A stretch of 60,299 nucleotides of DNA from Planctomycetota bacterium (lineage in GTDB: Bacteria; Planctomycetota; Phycisphaerae; SM23-33). A model generated the notes under the pieces. It saw nothing but the letters and a program-made list of their open reading frames with translations. It did no database searches and was not told where the DNA came from. Of this stretch, positions 42,600-51,397 are shown in pieces. The number at the start of each line of letters is the position of its first letter. Position 1 is the first letter of the stretch. A program made the position numbers and the translations under genes. The stretch lies in assembly GCA_016235825.1 (NCBI GenBank), contig JACRIL010000059.1:1-60299 (forward strand), written 5' to 3'.

Positions 42600-44160
42600 G
42601 GCAGGCCCCCCCCCGTGGCGGATAGGAAGACAAGTTTATCTTTCCGTCAATATACAGATAATTTATCGCCTCCAGCTTCCTGCTGCCGGGAATGCTCCAA
42701 AGGAGATTGCCGTCTTTGGCGGAAACGGCCACGAAGTTCTTTTTCTCCAGAAGGCCCAGACAAAGAACATCCTTGATGCATATCAGGGAGGGGCGATACG
42801 CCAAACCCGTAACGTTAAGGCTGGCTTGTAGAGGTTCATCAATCAGTTTCAATGTGTCCGGATTATTGTTTAGCCAGAGCTGTTTTCCATCGTGCAGACT
42901 GAGGCATCCTATCCGGGCGCCGGGGGCATAAAAGAAAACCTTGCCGTCGAGTATTCCGATTGTCCGGCTGTCTATCGGGGACGGTTCGTCCCACTTCCAT
43001 ATAGCCTTTTTGGCGGCCAAACCATATCCGGCCAATACGGTCCCAAAACCGAGTTTTTTCTCCTGGACCAGTTTGGCATACTGTTGGGCCAGCGACTGCA
43101 AGTCACCTTTATGATCAGGGTCCTCAGGTCCGCCCAACATGACCAGAATCCCGTCGTTCAGGCCCATCCACTTGACGATCGAATCGGATGTGCCGAAATC
43201 GATCATTCCGGTCTCTTTGCCGGTTGCCGCATCCAGGCAGAAAACGGATGCCCCATCCGCCAGATAAACAAAGTCGCCCGCGGCGATGAGCGTCGATCTC
43301 CATGCACGAAAACTTTTTGACAATTCCCGCTTCCAGAATATCTGGCCGTTGTACGCGCTGCGAACCACCAGTTCTGCCGGTCGAAGAGGCGTACGAGTAT
43401 TATTATAAGAATAATTAGTGCATGATGGCGATATCACAAAAACTCTGCCATGTGCCGCCACCCGCCCGCTGATGTCTCCTCTTGTCGGGTCGTTGAATGG
43501 CCGGCTGATCCAGCCCAGTTGAAACGGTGCGGTAAACGCCTTGTCGGCGGAGACCGGATTGTTGTCCGGCCCGTGGAACCAATGCGTCCAGTCATCCGCG
43601 CCTTCGAGCGGCGGGCGGCTGAAAGTCGCCCATAATCCCTGCTCATTTTCTGAAACAGCGGAATTTTCAATGCCCGGCGCCTTCGCCCAGCCTTCAAGTT
43701 TTGCCTTATCGAGCGACCCGGCAGAACCGGCGCCTTTGGCACAACCCACAACCGCCCTGCCGATGCACGGCGAAAGCACGCGGAGAATCTCCTTGCGAAC
43801 CGCGTCTGTCAGGTCGGCGTTGGTTGCGTCAAAAATAACCAGCAAATCGACCGAATTATCCGCCATCGGAATGGCCGCCAGCACGCCTTTTTGCACGTAA
43901 AGGGACCGCCCCAGAATGCCGGCGATATCTGCCGTCTTCTTTGCGGCTTCGACCTTGTCGGACGATTCCATCGCGTGGACCAGGAACCCCGATTTGGCAA
44001 TCGCAACGGCGACTTTCCCGTCTCCACACCGCGGCAGCGAGCAAATCCCGCTGGGAGAGGATGCCTTGGAGAGCAGGTAAGCCGAAAGGGGATCGTTCTG
44101 TCCGAACGACGCGCCGGATGTCAGTGTCAGTGCCGCAACGGCCACAAATGTTCGAATCAT
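42502..44160 (-). CDS. Methyltransferase-like/PQQ-propeller protein, N-terminal part (frameshifted)
   Basis: The frame has a signal peptide (MIRTFVAVAALTLTSGASFG), then a Rossmann-like domain that resembles SAM methyltransferases: GDGKVAVAIAKSGF, ESSDKVEAAKKTA, MADNSVDLLVIFDA. The WTHWFHGPDNNPVSAD segment and PQQ-type propeller blades with FCLDAATGKETG follow. After residue about 517 the frame is out of register: it enters a nine-base homopolymer (42606-42614) and the propeller resumes in another frame at 40851-42599. Its ATG lies two bases after the stop of the sigma-factor/glycoside-hydrolase gene, so the two are co-translated. Confidence 0.78.
   Translation of the reverse strand: MIRTFVAVAALTLTSGASFGQNDPLSAYLLSKASSPSGICSLPRCGDGKVAVAIAKSGFLVHAMESSDKVEAAKKTADIAGILGRSLYVQKGVLAAIPMADNSVDLLVIFDATNADLTDAVRKEILRVLSPCIGRAVVGCAKGAGSAGSLDKAKLEGWAKAPGIENSAVSENEQGLWATFSRPPLEGADDWTHWFHGPDNNPVSADKAFTAPFQLGWISRPFNDPTRGDISGRVAAHGRVFVISPSCTNYSYNNTRTPLRPAELVVRSAYNGQIFWKRELSKSFRAWRSTLIAAGDFVYLADGASVFCLDAATGKETGMIDFGTSDSIVKWMGLNDGILVMLGGPEDPDHKGDLQSLAQQYAKLVQEKKLGFGTVLAGYGLAAKKAIWKWDEPSPIDSRTIGILDGKVFFYAPGARIGCLSLHDGKQLWLNNNPDTLKLIDEPLQASLNVTGLAYRPSLICIKDVLCLGLLEKKNFVAVSAKDGNLLWSIPGSRKLEAINYLYIDGKINLSSYPPRGGACHGGCTDRQGDYDQVRRGSSWDRGRLRNHYGLG
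42606..42614. other. Homopolymer of nine C causing a frameshift
   Basis: Nine C on the plus strand (nine G on the coding strand) mark the point where the propeller frame breaks. An eight-base run would join Pro-Arg-Gly-Gly to Pro-Ala-Met-Val-Asp and continue the blade pattern. Confidence 0.8.
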
Positions 44161-44162
44161 GC

Positions 44163-47100
44163 TTATTTATCCTCCCATGTCAGACTGATCATGGAAAACG
44201 GCGGGACGACGATTTTCCGGCCGGAGGAGAAGTCTGTTATCGTCTCTTCTTTTATCGAGACCTGCGGCTCGCCGACTTCCCACTCGTTGCTCGCGGTGAT
44301 CTTGTCGGCAGTCAGAAGGCGAGAGACAGCCTTGCCACCCTTTGCTTCGCCCGGAAACCTGAGTTGCACGGGCAGATTCTGCGCCAAGTCCAGATTAACA
44401 AGTATCAGCCCGCGTTTATTCTTGTTCCGGAAAGCGTAGCTCATGATGCAGGGGATGTTTTCATACTTGATGCACTGGGGTTCCTTCTTCCACTCAATGT
44501 AAAAGAGCCCTTCGCCGCCCCATTTGGGATCCGCCCCGGCGTGGATTGTTTCCACAAGATCGCCGCCAATCGCTTGATTGACTGTAGACAACCCCAGGAA
44601 ATTCGGGCGGTACCGCTCATGGCCCTTTCGCATGGACAGAACGAAATCCCAAAGCCCTCCATCCGAACCGCTGGCCAGGGGGAAGACATTTTGAGTTCGG
44701 ATTCCCTGTTCCTTGAGCATCACCAACAAGTTGTTGATAAGACCGATTCCCCCGCCGAGCGTGGTGAACATCCTTTTGCGCGGTTCTTCCATCCATGGAG
44801 AATTTTTATCCGCATACACGCCATAGTTGATCTCATAAATGGAAAGTTCCATATTGGCCTTTTTAGCAAGTTGATAATTTTTATACGTTTTGCCGCGGGG
44901 ATCACGGGATCGGAAGATGGGCCATGCCAGAAGCCATCGGTAAAACTTGTCCTGCGTATCAAGAAAAGCCATGTCCTCTTTTCTGTAGTCGTCATCGAGC
45001 AGATACGGCGCGATGGATAATCGGTCGCCGTTGGGGGTATACTGCAGGATTAGCGTGTTTTTCGTGGGACTTACCGGGCCGCCGACGTGGAACAGGACAT
45101 TTGGGCGGTAATAAGGGGATTTCTTGGCCGTCTCGATCAGTTCCCGCCAGTAATCCGAGCCCCAGAAGCCACTGGAATGATAAGGCGGAGCGGAGTTCCA
45201 TGCCTCATTCCCGATTTCCACATGGATGAATCGCAGCGATTCAGTCCAGGGTTTGGGATGTCCGAGTTGGGCACGCAGCTTTCCAAGCCCCGTGTCGGCC
45301 GGCGCGCCGATGAATTCCATGAACTTTGACATTTCCTCCTTGTGCAGCGTCCCCGGCAGGCAGTACCAGGGATCGCTGCCGATCTGCTCGCAAAGGGTGT
45401 ACATTTCGGAAACGCTGAAGGGAAGCCGTTTGACGTTGCCGTAAGGTCCCAGAAGTATTGCCGACCGCGAACTTGTGCCGCAATGGTTGAGGAACCCCGG
45501 CGTAAAAATATTATCTATGGTATTGCCGCCCTGCTGATTACTGCGTACCGATCCGACGTTCAGGCGCTTGAGCGTGGCAATCAGGTCGTCGCGAAAAACG
45601 GTGGGATTTTGTTCGTCGGCCATCTGCGCACTGACTTCATCGAGAAGCGCCTCGCCGCCGCCAACCTCCCAGAGGAAATACAGCCTTCCATTGCTGCTTT
45701 TTTTCGGATCTTTCCAGTCGGCAGGTTCCGGAATGCCGGCTACGTCGAACGTCAGATCATATTTTTTCCAGTCCTTTTCAAGGGTAATTTTCTGTGCCGG
45801 CGATACTGTGCCACGCATGTCTTTGACCGCCAACACTTCCATCGCCGGCGTTCCAGCCTTGGCCTTGGCCCAGAAAGAAACCTTCCATGTGCCGTTGGTC
45901 TGCCCCAGATGCTGGGCGATTGTGTCGAAACGGATAAACGCCTTGTTGCCCGTTTCAGGCGCGATCAGATGACATACGGCCCGGCCGGTCGAACCCGGAC
46001 GAACGTCCCCTATCAACACGTCCTCGCGGGGACCCTGGGGAAACTTGTCTTTCATGCCGGCGTTGGGCAAGAAGTAATTCGACGATTCACCGATGTATCC
46101 TTCGTCAAACAGCAGTTTTTCCACCATAACTCCGGGCGGGCCGACTTGGGGGTCGGGCAGGCCGGATTTATCCAGCGGAGGCGCCGGAACCGTTTTGTCG
46201 AAGACGTAATAGGGATATTCTTTTTCCTTGCCGTCGATCACGACTTTCTTAGTTGTGATTTCCTTGATAGTGCCCGTCATTCCCTTGGCAGGCCCGTTCA
46301 GGATGGTGAATTTGGCGCCGAGATGGATCTTCTGCCACTCGGGACTGGGGCCAACCCAAAGTGTAACCCCCGTTTCGTCCTGCACGACGCCGAGGAGGCA
46401 TTGTCGGTACGTGCTGCCCTCAAAACTCGCCCGAATCCGATCCTTGAGCCAGGGCGAAGCTTCGGGAGAATCGTTGCCGTAGCTCAAGTTGACTCCAAAC
46501 GGAACGCAATCCTTGACCAGGACCTTGTCCGTTATCTCGACGACCGTCGCGTCGCCCGGCGTAGCAGGAACGGCTGTCACCGGCGCAGTTGTCTGAACTA
46601 CGGTCTCCGTCGGCGTCTTGCCGCCCTGGGCGACGAGGATCGCCGCGCCTGTGCCCGAAACAGCCGCCGCCGCAAATACGATTGCCGCCGCAACCTTCAG
46701 TTTCGCCATTAGCATCATTTTTCCTATCCCTTTCACCACCACGTTGACCATGCCGCCGGCAGCCGATCCGCCGGCGGATATGTTGTGAGTAATCGCCGCA
46801 AAGACTGTTTGTGCCAAACCTGCCGGCGCCGCCTCCAGCGAATTGCCGGCGATCATCGTTCCCAACCCCGCGACGGAAACTGCAATATTCCGCGCCGAAA
46901 GGATTGACCTGAGCTTCTCTATCCCTGTTTCCACCCGCTTTTGCACGGTTGCCTTGCCGATGCCGGTTTCGGCAGATATTTCCCCCAGGCTTTTGCCGGC
47001 AAGGAAGTGCATTACCACCGCGTCGCGCTGTTTGCCGGGCAATCTGCCGACGGCCTCGTCCAGGTGGCCGCGGACCTCGCCCCAACCTGCTTCCAAAACC

Positions 47101-47444
47101 GGTTCTCCCGCCATGTCTTTCATCATGATGGCCGCCTTTTTCTCCCTCTCCCGCCGGCTTGCTTCAACTCGGATGATTTTAATCGAGACAAAGCCGGCGG
47201 TCTGATACAGCCAGGCGGAAAGGGCACAGGCGTTCCGTATCCGCCCGGCGTAATGGAACAGGGCAAGAAAAACTGTCTGAACGGCATCCTCGACCAGATG
47301 TTCCCGGCCGCTGAGCCTGCGGCGGCAAACGCTCCAGACAAAACGATAATGCCTGTTAAAGATTGTCCGAAAGGCATCGCTATCTTTCTTCTTTGCAAAG
47401 AGTTCCAGCAGCCTGGCATCCGTCAGATTTTGAATGTCCGTCAT
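44163..47444 (-). CDS. ECF sigma factor fused through a membrane helix to a glycoside hydrolase-like ectodomain
   Basis: One 1093-residue frame. Residues 1-185 are an ECF sigma factor: region 2 with VEDAVQTVFLALFHYAG (51-67), region 4 with LPGKQRDAVVMHFLAGKSL and a helix-turn-helix (135-180). A hydrophobic helix at 250-272 (KVAAAIVFAAAAVSGTGAA) should cross the membrane. The rest lies outside: a small beta part (300-420), a carbohydrate-binding-like beta region (440-600) and a clan-A-type glycoside hydrolase-like domain (610-1090). Candidate acid/base is Glu747 in EIGNEAWN and nucleophile Glu871 in LSIYEINYG. It resembles alpha-L-arabinofuranosidases of families 51/39 in layout. It could sense a glycan and switch transcription in one protein. 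Confidence 0.86.
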   Translation of the reverse strand: MTDIQNLTDARLLELFAKKKDSDAFRTIFNRHYRFVWSVCRRRLSGREHLVEDAVQTVFLALFHYAGRIRNACALSAWLYQTAGFVSIKIIRVEASRREREKKAAIMMKDMAGEPVLEAGWGEVRGHLDEAVGRLPGKQRDAVVMHFLAGKSLGEISAETGIGKATVQKRVETGIEKLRSILSARNIAVSVAGLGTMIAGNSLEAAPAGLAQTVFAAITHNISAGGSAAGGMVNVVVKGIGKMMLMAKLKVAAAIVFAAAAVSGTGAAILVAQGGKTPTETVVQTTAPVTAVPATPGDATVVEITDKVLVKDCVPFGVNLSYGNDSPEASPWLKDRIRASFEGSTYRQCLLGVVQDETGVTLWVGPSPEWQKIHLGAKFTILNGPAKGMTGTIKEITTKKVVIDGKEKEYPYYVFDKTVPAPPLDKSGLPDPQVGPPGVMVEKLLFDEGYIGESSNYFLPNAGMKDKFPQGPREDVLIGDVRPGSTGRAVCHLIAPETGNKAFIRFDTIAQHLGQTNGTWKVSFWAKAKAGTPAMEVLAVKDMRGTVSPAQKITLEKDWKKYDLTFDVAGIPEPADWKDPKKSSNGRLYFLWEVGGGEALLDEVSAQMADEQNPTVFRDDLIATLKRLNVGSVRSNQQGGNTIDNIFTPGFLNHCGTSSRSAILLGPYGNVKRLPFSVSEMYTLCEQIGSDPWYCLPGTLHKEEMSKFMEFIGAPADTGLGKLRAQLGHPKPWTESLRFIHVEIGNEAWNSAPPYHSSGFWGSDYWRELIETAKKSPYYRPNVLFHVGGPVSPTKNTLILQYTPNGDRLSIAPYLLDDDYRKEDMAFLDTQDKFYRWLLAWPIFRSRDPRGKTYKNYQLAKKANMELSIYEINYGVYADKNSPWMEEPRKRMFTTLGGGIGLINNLLVMLKEQGIRTQNVFPLASGSDGGLWDFVLSMRKGHERYRPNFLGLSTVNQAIGGDLVETIHAGADPKWGGEGLFYIEWKKEPQCIKYENIPCIMSYAFRNKNKRGLILVNLDLAQNLPVQLRFPGEAKGGKAVSRLLTADKITASNEWEVGEPQVSIKEETITDFSSGRKIVVPPFSMISLTWEDK

Positions 47445-47504
47445 GTCCGAATTCCTGAAAGTTATGTACCAGCCGCACCGGCAATCGTATAAGAAAAACC
47501 GGAT

Positions 47505-48527
47505 TTATTTTTCCGTTTGCCGGCAACGCCCGGTGAGGTCGATGGCCAGGTTGATTGCGGCCTTCATGCTCGAGGGGTCGGCGAGGTTTTTGCCGGCGAT
47601 GTCGAATGCGGTGCCGTGGGCCGGGCTTGTCCGCACGACCGGCAGGCCCAGCGTGAGATTGACGGCGTCCTTCCAGCCGAGCAGCTTGACCGGGATAAGT
47701 CCCTGGTCGTGATAGATCGCCACCACGCAGTCGTATTTTCCCTGGACTGCCTGCGCGAAAAGCGTGTCGGCCGGGAAAGGCCCCTTGACGAAGATGCCCG
47801 CCTCGGTCGCCATCGTGATGGCCGGCGTTATCACCCGCTGCTCCTCGTCTCCGAAACGCCCTTCCTCGCCGGCGTGCGGATTTACGCCGCAGACGGCGAT
47901 GCGCGGGCGGGCGACGCCGAACCATTCCTTCAGGGCTTTGTCGGCAAGGTCTATGGGGTGGAACACGCAGCCGATGGTCAACGTGTTGCGAATTTCAAAG
48001 AGCGGCTCGTGGATGGTCGCCAGGACGACCTTGAGGGCGGGCGTAACAAACATCATCGCCGCGTGCTGAACGCGGAACTCGTGGGCAAGCAGTTCGGTGT
48101 GGCCGGGGAAATTTTTATACCCGGCCATCAGCCACGAGGTCTTCGAGATCGGGGCGGTAACGACGGCGTCGATCAGGCCGGCCTTGGCGGCGGCGATTGC
48201 CCCCTGGCAGAAGGCCATCGAGGCCCGCCCGCCCGGTTTGCCCGGACCGCGCGGCATTGTCGAGGGCTGATCCAACTCGTCGAAATCGAGCACGGCGATC
48301 TCGTGCGGATAGCGGCGGATGTCCTCGTGCCGATCGCGGAAGAAATCGAAGTTCAGTTCGAGCTGGTCGGCCGTGTAGGCGAGCTGCTCGGCAAAGCCGA
48401 AGACGGCGAAGCGCGCCCGGCGCCGCAGGTCCGCGTCGCAAAGGGCCTTCACGAGCACCTCGGCCCCGATCCCGCACGGGTCGCCCATCGTGATGCCTAT
48501 CGTCGGTTTGTCAGGCGCCCTTGCCAT
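47505..48527 (-). CDS. pdxA: 4-hydroxythreonine-4-phosphate dehydrogenase
   Basis: The 340-residue protein oxidises 4-phosphohydroxythreonine in pyridoxal-phosphate synthesis (DXP-dependent route). Family marks: IGITMGDPCGIGAEV at the front, VTAPISKTSW, FPGHTELLA, AVCGVNPHAGEEGRFGDEE with the metal-binding His/Asp set, KYDCVVAIYHDQGLIPVK, and TSPAHGTAFDIAGK. Length is normal. The preceding gene in this direction is accD, six bases away, so they form an operon. Confidence 0.94.
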   Translation of the reverse strand: MARAPDKPTIGITMGDPCGIGAEVLVKALCDADLRRRARFAVFGFAEQLAYTADQLELNFDFFRDRHEDIRRYPHEIAVLDFDELDQPSTMPRGPGKPGGRASMAFCQGAIAAAKAGLIDAVVTAPISKTSWLMAGYKNFPGHTELLAHEFRVQHAAMMFVTPALKVVLATIHEPLFEIRNTLTIGCVFHPIDLADKALKEWFGVARPRIAVCGVNPHAGEEGRFGDEEQRVITPAITMATEAGIFVKGPFPADTLFAQAVQGKYDCVVAIYHDQGLIPVKLLGWKDAVNLTLGLPVVRTSPAHGTAFDIAGKNLADPSSMKAAINLAIDLTGRCRQTEK

Positions 48528-48533
48528 GCCGCC

Positions 48534-49403
48534 CTACGCCGCACAATAGTCTATCAGGCGGGCGATCTCGCTGCGGAGTTCTTTGCGGGCAACGATCATG
48601 TCCACAAAACCCTTTTGCATCAGGAACTCGGCCGATTGGAAACCTTCCGGCAGTTCGGCCTTGATGGTGTTGGCGATGACCCGCTGGCCGGCAAAACCGA
48701 TCAGCGCGCCCGGCTCGGCGATTATTATGTCGCCGAGCATCGCGAAGCTGGCCATCGTGCCGCCGGTGGTCGGATCGGTCAGGATCGAGATGAAAAAACC
48801 GCCGGCGTCGTCGAATCGCCCCAGCGAGGCGGACGTCTTGGCCATCTGCATCAGGCTCAGGGCGCCCTCGTGCATCCTGGCGCCGCCCGACATGCTCACG
48901 ATAATCAGCGGCAGCGATTGTTTGGCGGCCTCCTCGGTTATCAGCGTGATTTTCTCCCCCAGCACCGAGCCCATCGAACCCATGAGGAAGTCGCCGTCCA
49001 TCGCGCCCAGCGCCACTCTTCTGCCCTTGACGTAGGCCACGCCGGTCAGGCAGGCCTCGAGATTGCCGGTCTTGGCCTGCTCCTTGCGGATGCGGTCGGC
49101 GTAGGTCTGGCCCGACCATTTGAATTCCAGCGGATCGGCCGGGGCGATGTCGGCGAACATCTCCTCGAAACTGTCGGTGTCCACGATCTGCTGAATCCTC
49201 CGCCTGCCGCCCACGCGGAAATGATACTGGCACTCGGTGCAGACATCGAGGTTCTCGGCCACCACCTTGCGGTACAGCATCGCCTCGCATTGCGGGCACC
49301 GCATCCACAGGCCTTCCGGCATCTCGCGCTTCTTGCGGGTCTGCGGGCCGCTGAACGCCGATGAGTCATATGGGCTTGCTTGTTCCGGCTGATTTTCTGC
49401 CAT
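48534..49403 (-). CDS. accD: Acetyl-CoA carboxylase carboxyltransferase subunit beta
   Basis: The 289-residue subunit forms malonyl-CoA with AccA in the first step of fatty-acid synthesis. A zinc ribbon at the front has C36-x2-C39 and C55-x2-C58; the carboxyltransferase fold follows with MSGGARMHEGALSLMQM and ILTDPTTGGTMASFA, then GALIGFAG. The start at 49403 is preceded by CCGGAAACC; a longer frame from 49460 is unlikely. pdxA follows after six bases. Identity is firm. Confidence 0.95.
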   Translation of the reverse strand: MAENQPEQASPYDSSAFSGPQTRKKREMPEGLWMRCPQCEAMLYRKVVAENLDVCTECQYHFRVGGRRRIQQIVDTDSFEEMFADIAPADPLEFKWSGQTYADRIRKEQAKTGNLEACLTGVAYVKGRRVALGAMDGDFLMGSMGSVLGEKITLITEEAAKQSLPLIIVSMSGGARMHEGALSLMQMAKTSASLGRFDDAGGFFISILTDPTTGGTMASFAMLGDIIIAEPGALIGFAGQRVIANTIKAELPEGFQSAEFLMQKGFVDMIVARKELRSEIARLIDYCAA

Positions 49404-49986
49404 TTGGTTTCCGGTATTAATGAAAGAACTTATTCTAACAACCTGATTCAGACATGTCATGTCTGAATGTACTTCGAGTGTCGCAAAATCACATTTGTTG
49501 TTCTATGTAAATATGTCCTGTCGATCAAGTCAAGACGCTGAAACCTGGCGATTTCCTTGTGAAGCTGTGCGAGGCCCGCAGGGCCGGCAGAAAGTAGCCC
49601 CGGGTGCAGCGGCGGACGGCGCAGCCGGCCGACGCGGAACCCGGGGATAGGATGCCATTATGAAAAGTTTCACAAGTTCCGATCGCGCCCCGGCAGATGT
49701 GGCGGGTTTTCCGAAGGCCACATCCAATGTAAACGACAGAAACATTGCCCTGTTGTTGAAAACATCAAATCAGGGTGATTTGTTTTTCCACAGCAGAAAA
49801 ATTCTCGTCGAAAATTCTCGGCCGACTTTGCCAGAGATTTTGGCACATCTGCCAGTGGCGGGATCGGGCATTTAAACTTTATTGGAGGGTCCGTTTTCCC
49901 CGGGTTTCGCTTCGTCCTCCTTGCGGAGGACTTCGCTTGCCCGGGGCTACTTTCTGCCGGCTCTTCGAGCCTGACGTTGAGTATCA
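49404..49986. other. Gap with an inverted-repeat element
   Basis: About 580 bases between accD and the ComJ-like gene carry no supported gene. Most of the gap is the element at 49584-49960. A 71-codon frame inside it (49660-49875) has no ribosome-binding site and no family marks and is left out. Confidence 0.6.
49584..49960. mobile_element. Inverted-repeat element, MITE-like
   Basis: Perfect 21-base inverted ends (49584-49604 and 49940-49960) contain AAAGTAGCCCCGGG and its complement; imperfect complementarity extends about 16 more bases outward. Near the left end CCCCGGGT and ACCCGGGG form a second pair; near the right end GTCCTCC-ttgc-GGAGGAC (49914-49931) makes a hairpin, with GCAA loop on the other strand. 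No transposase is present. It may be a non-autonomous mobile element or a structured RNA locus. Confidence 0.62.
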
Positions 49987-50466
49987 TTACGCAGGTTTTG
50001 CCTCCATTAGGAAAGGCTCTTGGGGATCGATATCACTACCGGCAACTAAAACTGCAGGAGAAACAATCTCCTGCGAGTCAAGAAAGTGGAACGCTGCCCA
50101 GCAAAACCCATCGGGTCTTTTTCCTGTCTCAAAGATCAGTTCATATTGTCCTTCAGGCATTTCAAATTCTTTGGCTTCTGTGATGGAAGCAATATCTATC
50201 TTTCCACTGTTGGCCACCGTAAAAGGGACTCGTATCGCACGAATGGCATTGCGACCGGTTAAAGCAAATGGCTTGCGGGTTAATAAAACGTCAAGCTTGC
50301 CTGTCTCCTCAATAGTCCGAAAAGATACCGAACCTGGTCGCCACGAAAAACCTTGCCTGACATGTTTTTCTGTCCAGTCATTAAAAGGGTTTTGCAAGCC
50401 AGCCTCAAAAACAGCTATTTGCGCATATAGAATAGTGAACCGCGTTTTATTTTCCTGTTGATCCAC
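49987..50466 (-). CDS. ComJ-like protein (nuclease-inhibitor family)
   Basis: The 159-residue product matches the ComJ/Nin pattern. It opens with FTILYAQIAVFEAG, then NDWTEKHVRQGFSWRPGSVSFRT, AIRAIRVPFTVANSGKIDIASI and a GQYELIFETG strand. In Bacillus ComJ inhibits the competence nuclease NucA; here no nuclease gene is adjacent. The protein may be an immunity factor against a distant or incoming nuclease, or have another role. The start is GTG at 50466 with GGAAGGA about twelve bases upstream. Its base content is lower in GC than the rpe gene beside it, suggesting acquisition. Confidence 0.8.
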   Translation of the reverse strand: MDQQENKTRFTILYAQIAVFEAGLQNPFNDWTEKHVRQGFSWRPGSVSFRTIEETGKLDVLLTRKPFALTGRNAIRAIRVPFTVANSGKIDIASITEAKEFEMPEGQYELIFETGKRPDGFCWAAFHFLDSQEIVSPAVLVAGSDIDPQEPFLMEAKPA

Positions 50467-50522
50467 AACCTTGTTTATCCTTCCGAAAATACTTGAAATT
50501 CTTTTCCAATTGATGCGCTAAC

Positions 50523-50547
50523 CACCCCCAAGCTGCGCTTGGGGGTG
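50523..50547. repeat. Perfect 11-bp hairpin between rpe and comJ-like genes
   Basis: CACCCCCAAGC-tgc-GCTTGGGGGTG. It lies just after the rpe stop on the minus strand and could end or protect that transcript, but no T-run follows. Confidence 0.55.
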
Positions 50548-50561
50548 CCACCAAAAATAGG

Positions 50562-51317
50562 TTATTTGCCTGCCTGTTTGCACGCGTTGCGGAGCTGGTC
50601 GATTGCTGCACGGATATCGGGCGCGCCGAAAACGAATTCTCCGGCCACCAGCACGTCGGCCCCGGCGGCGGCGCACAAGGCGGTCGTCTGGGCGTTGATC
50701 CCGCCGTCAACCTCCAGTCGCTGCTGTGGCCGGAGCATCTTGCGGATGGCTGATATTTTGTCCAGCGAGGGTTGTATGAACTTCTGCCCGCCGTAGCCTG
50801 GCTCGACGGACATGACCAGGACCATATCAACCTTGTCGATTACCGGGCTGAGCATTTCGGCCGGCGTATTAGGCCGGAGCGTTATGCCGACGCCAAGCCC
50901 GAGCTGCCTGAGCCGCCCGATCAGCTTGCCGGCCGTTTCAATCGCCTCATCGGCCGGCCGGGCTGAAACCGCAGATGGAAGGTCGCCGATCCCGCAGGCC
51001 TCGATGTGAAAGGTTATGCTGTCGGCGCCGGCCTGGGCGAACCGCTCGATGTACGTCGCCGGGTCGGTCAGCATCAGGTGCACGTCCAGCGGCGCCGACG
51101 TGTATCTGCGCATCTTCTGCACGAACGGCGGGCCCATCGACAGGTTGGGCACAAAATGCCCGTCCATAATATCCACGTGCAGCACGTCGGCCCCGGCCGA
51201 CATGGCCGCGTCTATCTGCTCGCCCGCACGCGCGAAGTCGCACGCCAGCAGCGACGGCGCTATCAGCGCCTTGCCCGCCTGCCTGAGCGTCCACGGATTT
51301 TTGCCTTTCGATTCCAT
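50562..51317 (-). CDS. rpe: Ribulose-phosphate 3-epimerase
   Basis: The 251-residue TIM-barrel enzyme interconverts ribulose-5-phosphate and xylulose-5-phosphate in the pentose phosphate pathway. Marks: APSLLACDFARAGEQIDAA, HVDIMDGHFVPNLSMG (metal-binding His and Asp), LDVHLMLTDP, MSVEPGYGGQKFIQPSL and VDGGINAQTT. It is a little longer than usual because of about 15 N-terminal residues; GAGG lies nine bases before the ATG. Identity is firm. Confidence 0.95.
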   Translation of the reverse strand: MESKGKNPWTLRQAGKALIAPSLLACDFARAGEQIDAAMSAGADVLHVDIMDGHFVPNLSMGPPFVQKMRRYTSAPLDVHLMLTDPATYIERFAQAGADSITFHIEACGIGDLPSAVSARPADEAIETAGKLIGRLRQLGLGVGITLRPNTPAEMLSPVIDKVDMVLVMSVEPGYGGQKFIQPSLDKISAIRKMLRPQQRLEVDGGINAQTTALCAAAGADVLVAGEFVFGAPDIRAAIDQLRNACKQAGK

Positions 51318-51397
51318 ATGCGATCAGCCTCTTGGCCCACGATATTATCAGCGAGCCGCCGCGGATGCAACCGCCCCGTGTTGATGGCGAAAACACA

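Noticed and set aside
49660..49875. A 71-codon frame inside the inverted-repeat element
   Set aside because: No ribosome-binding site and no family marks; it is probably not a gene.
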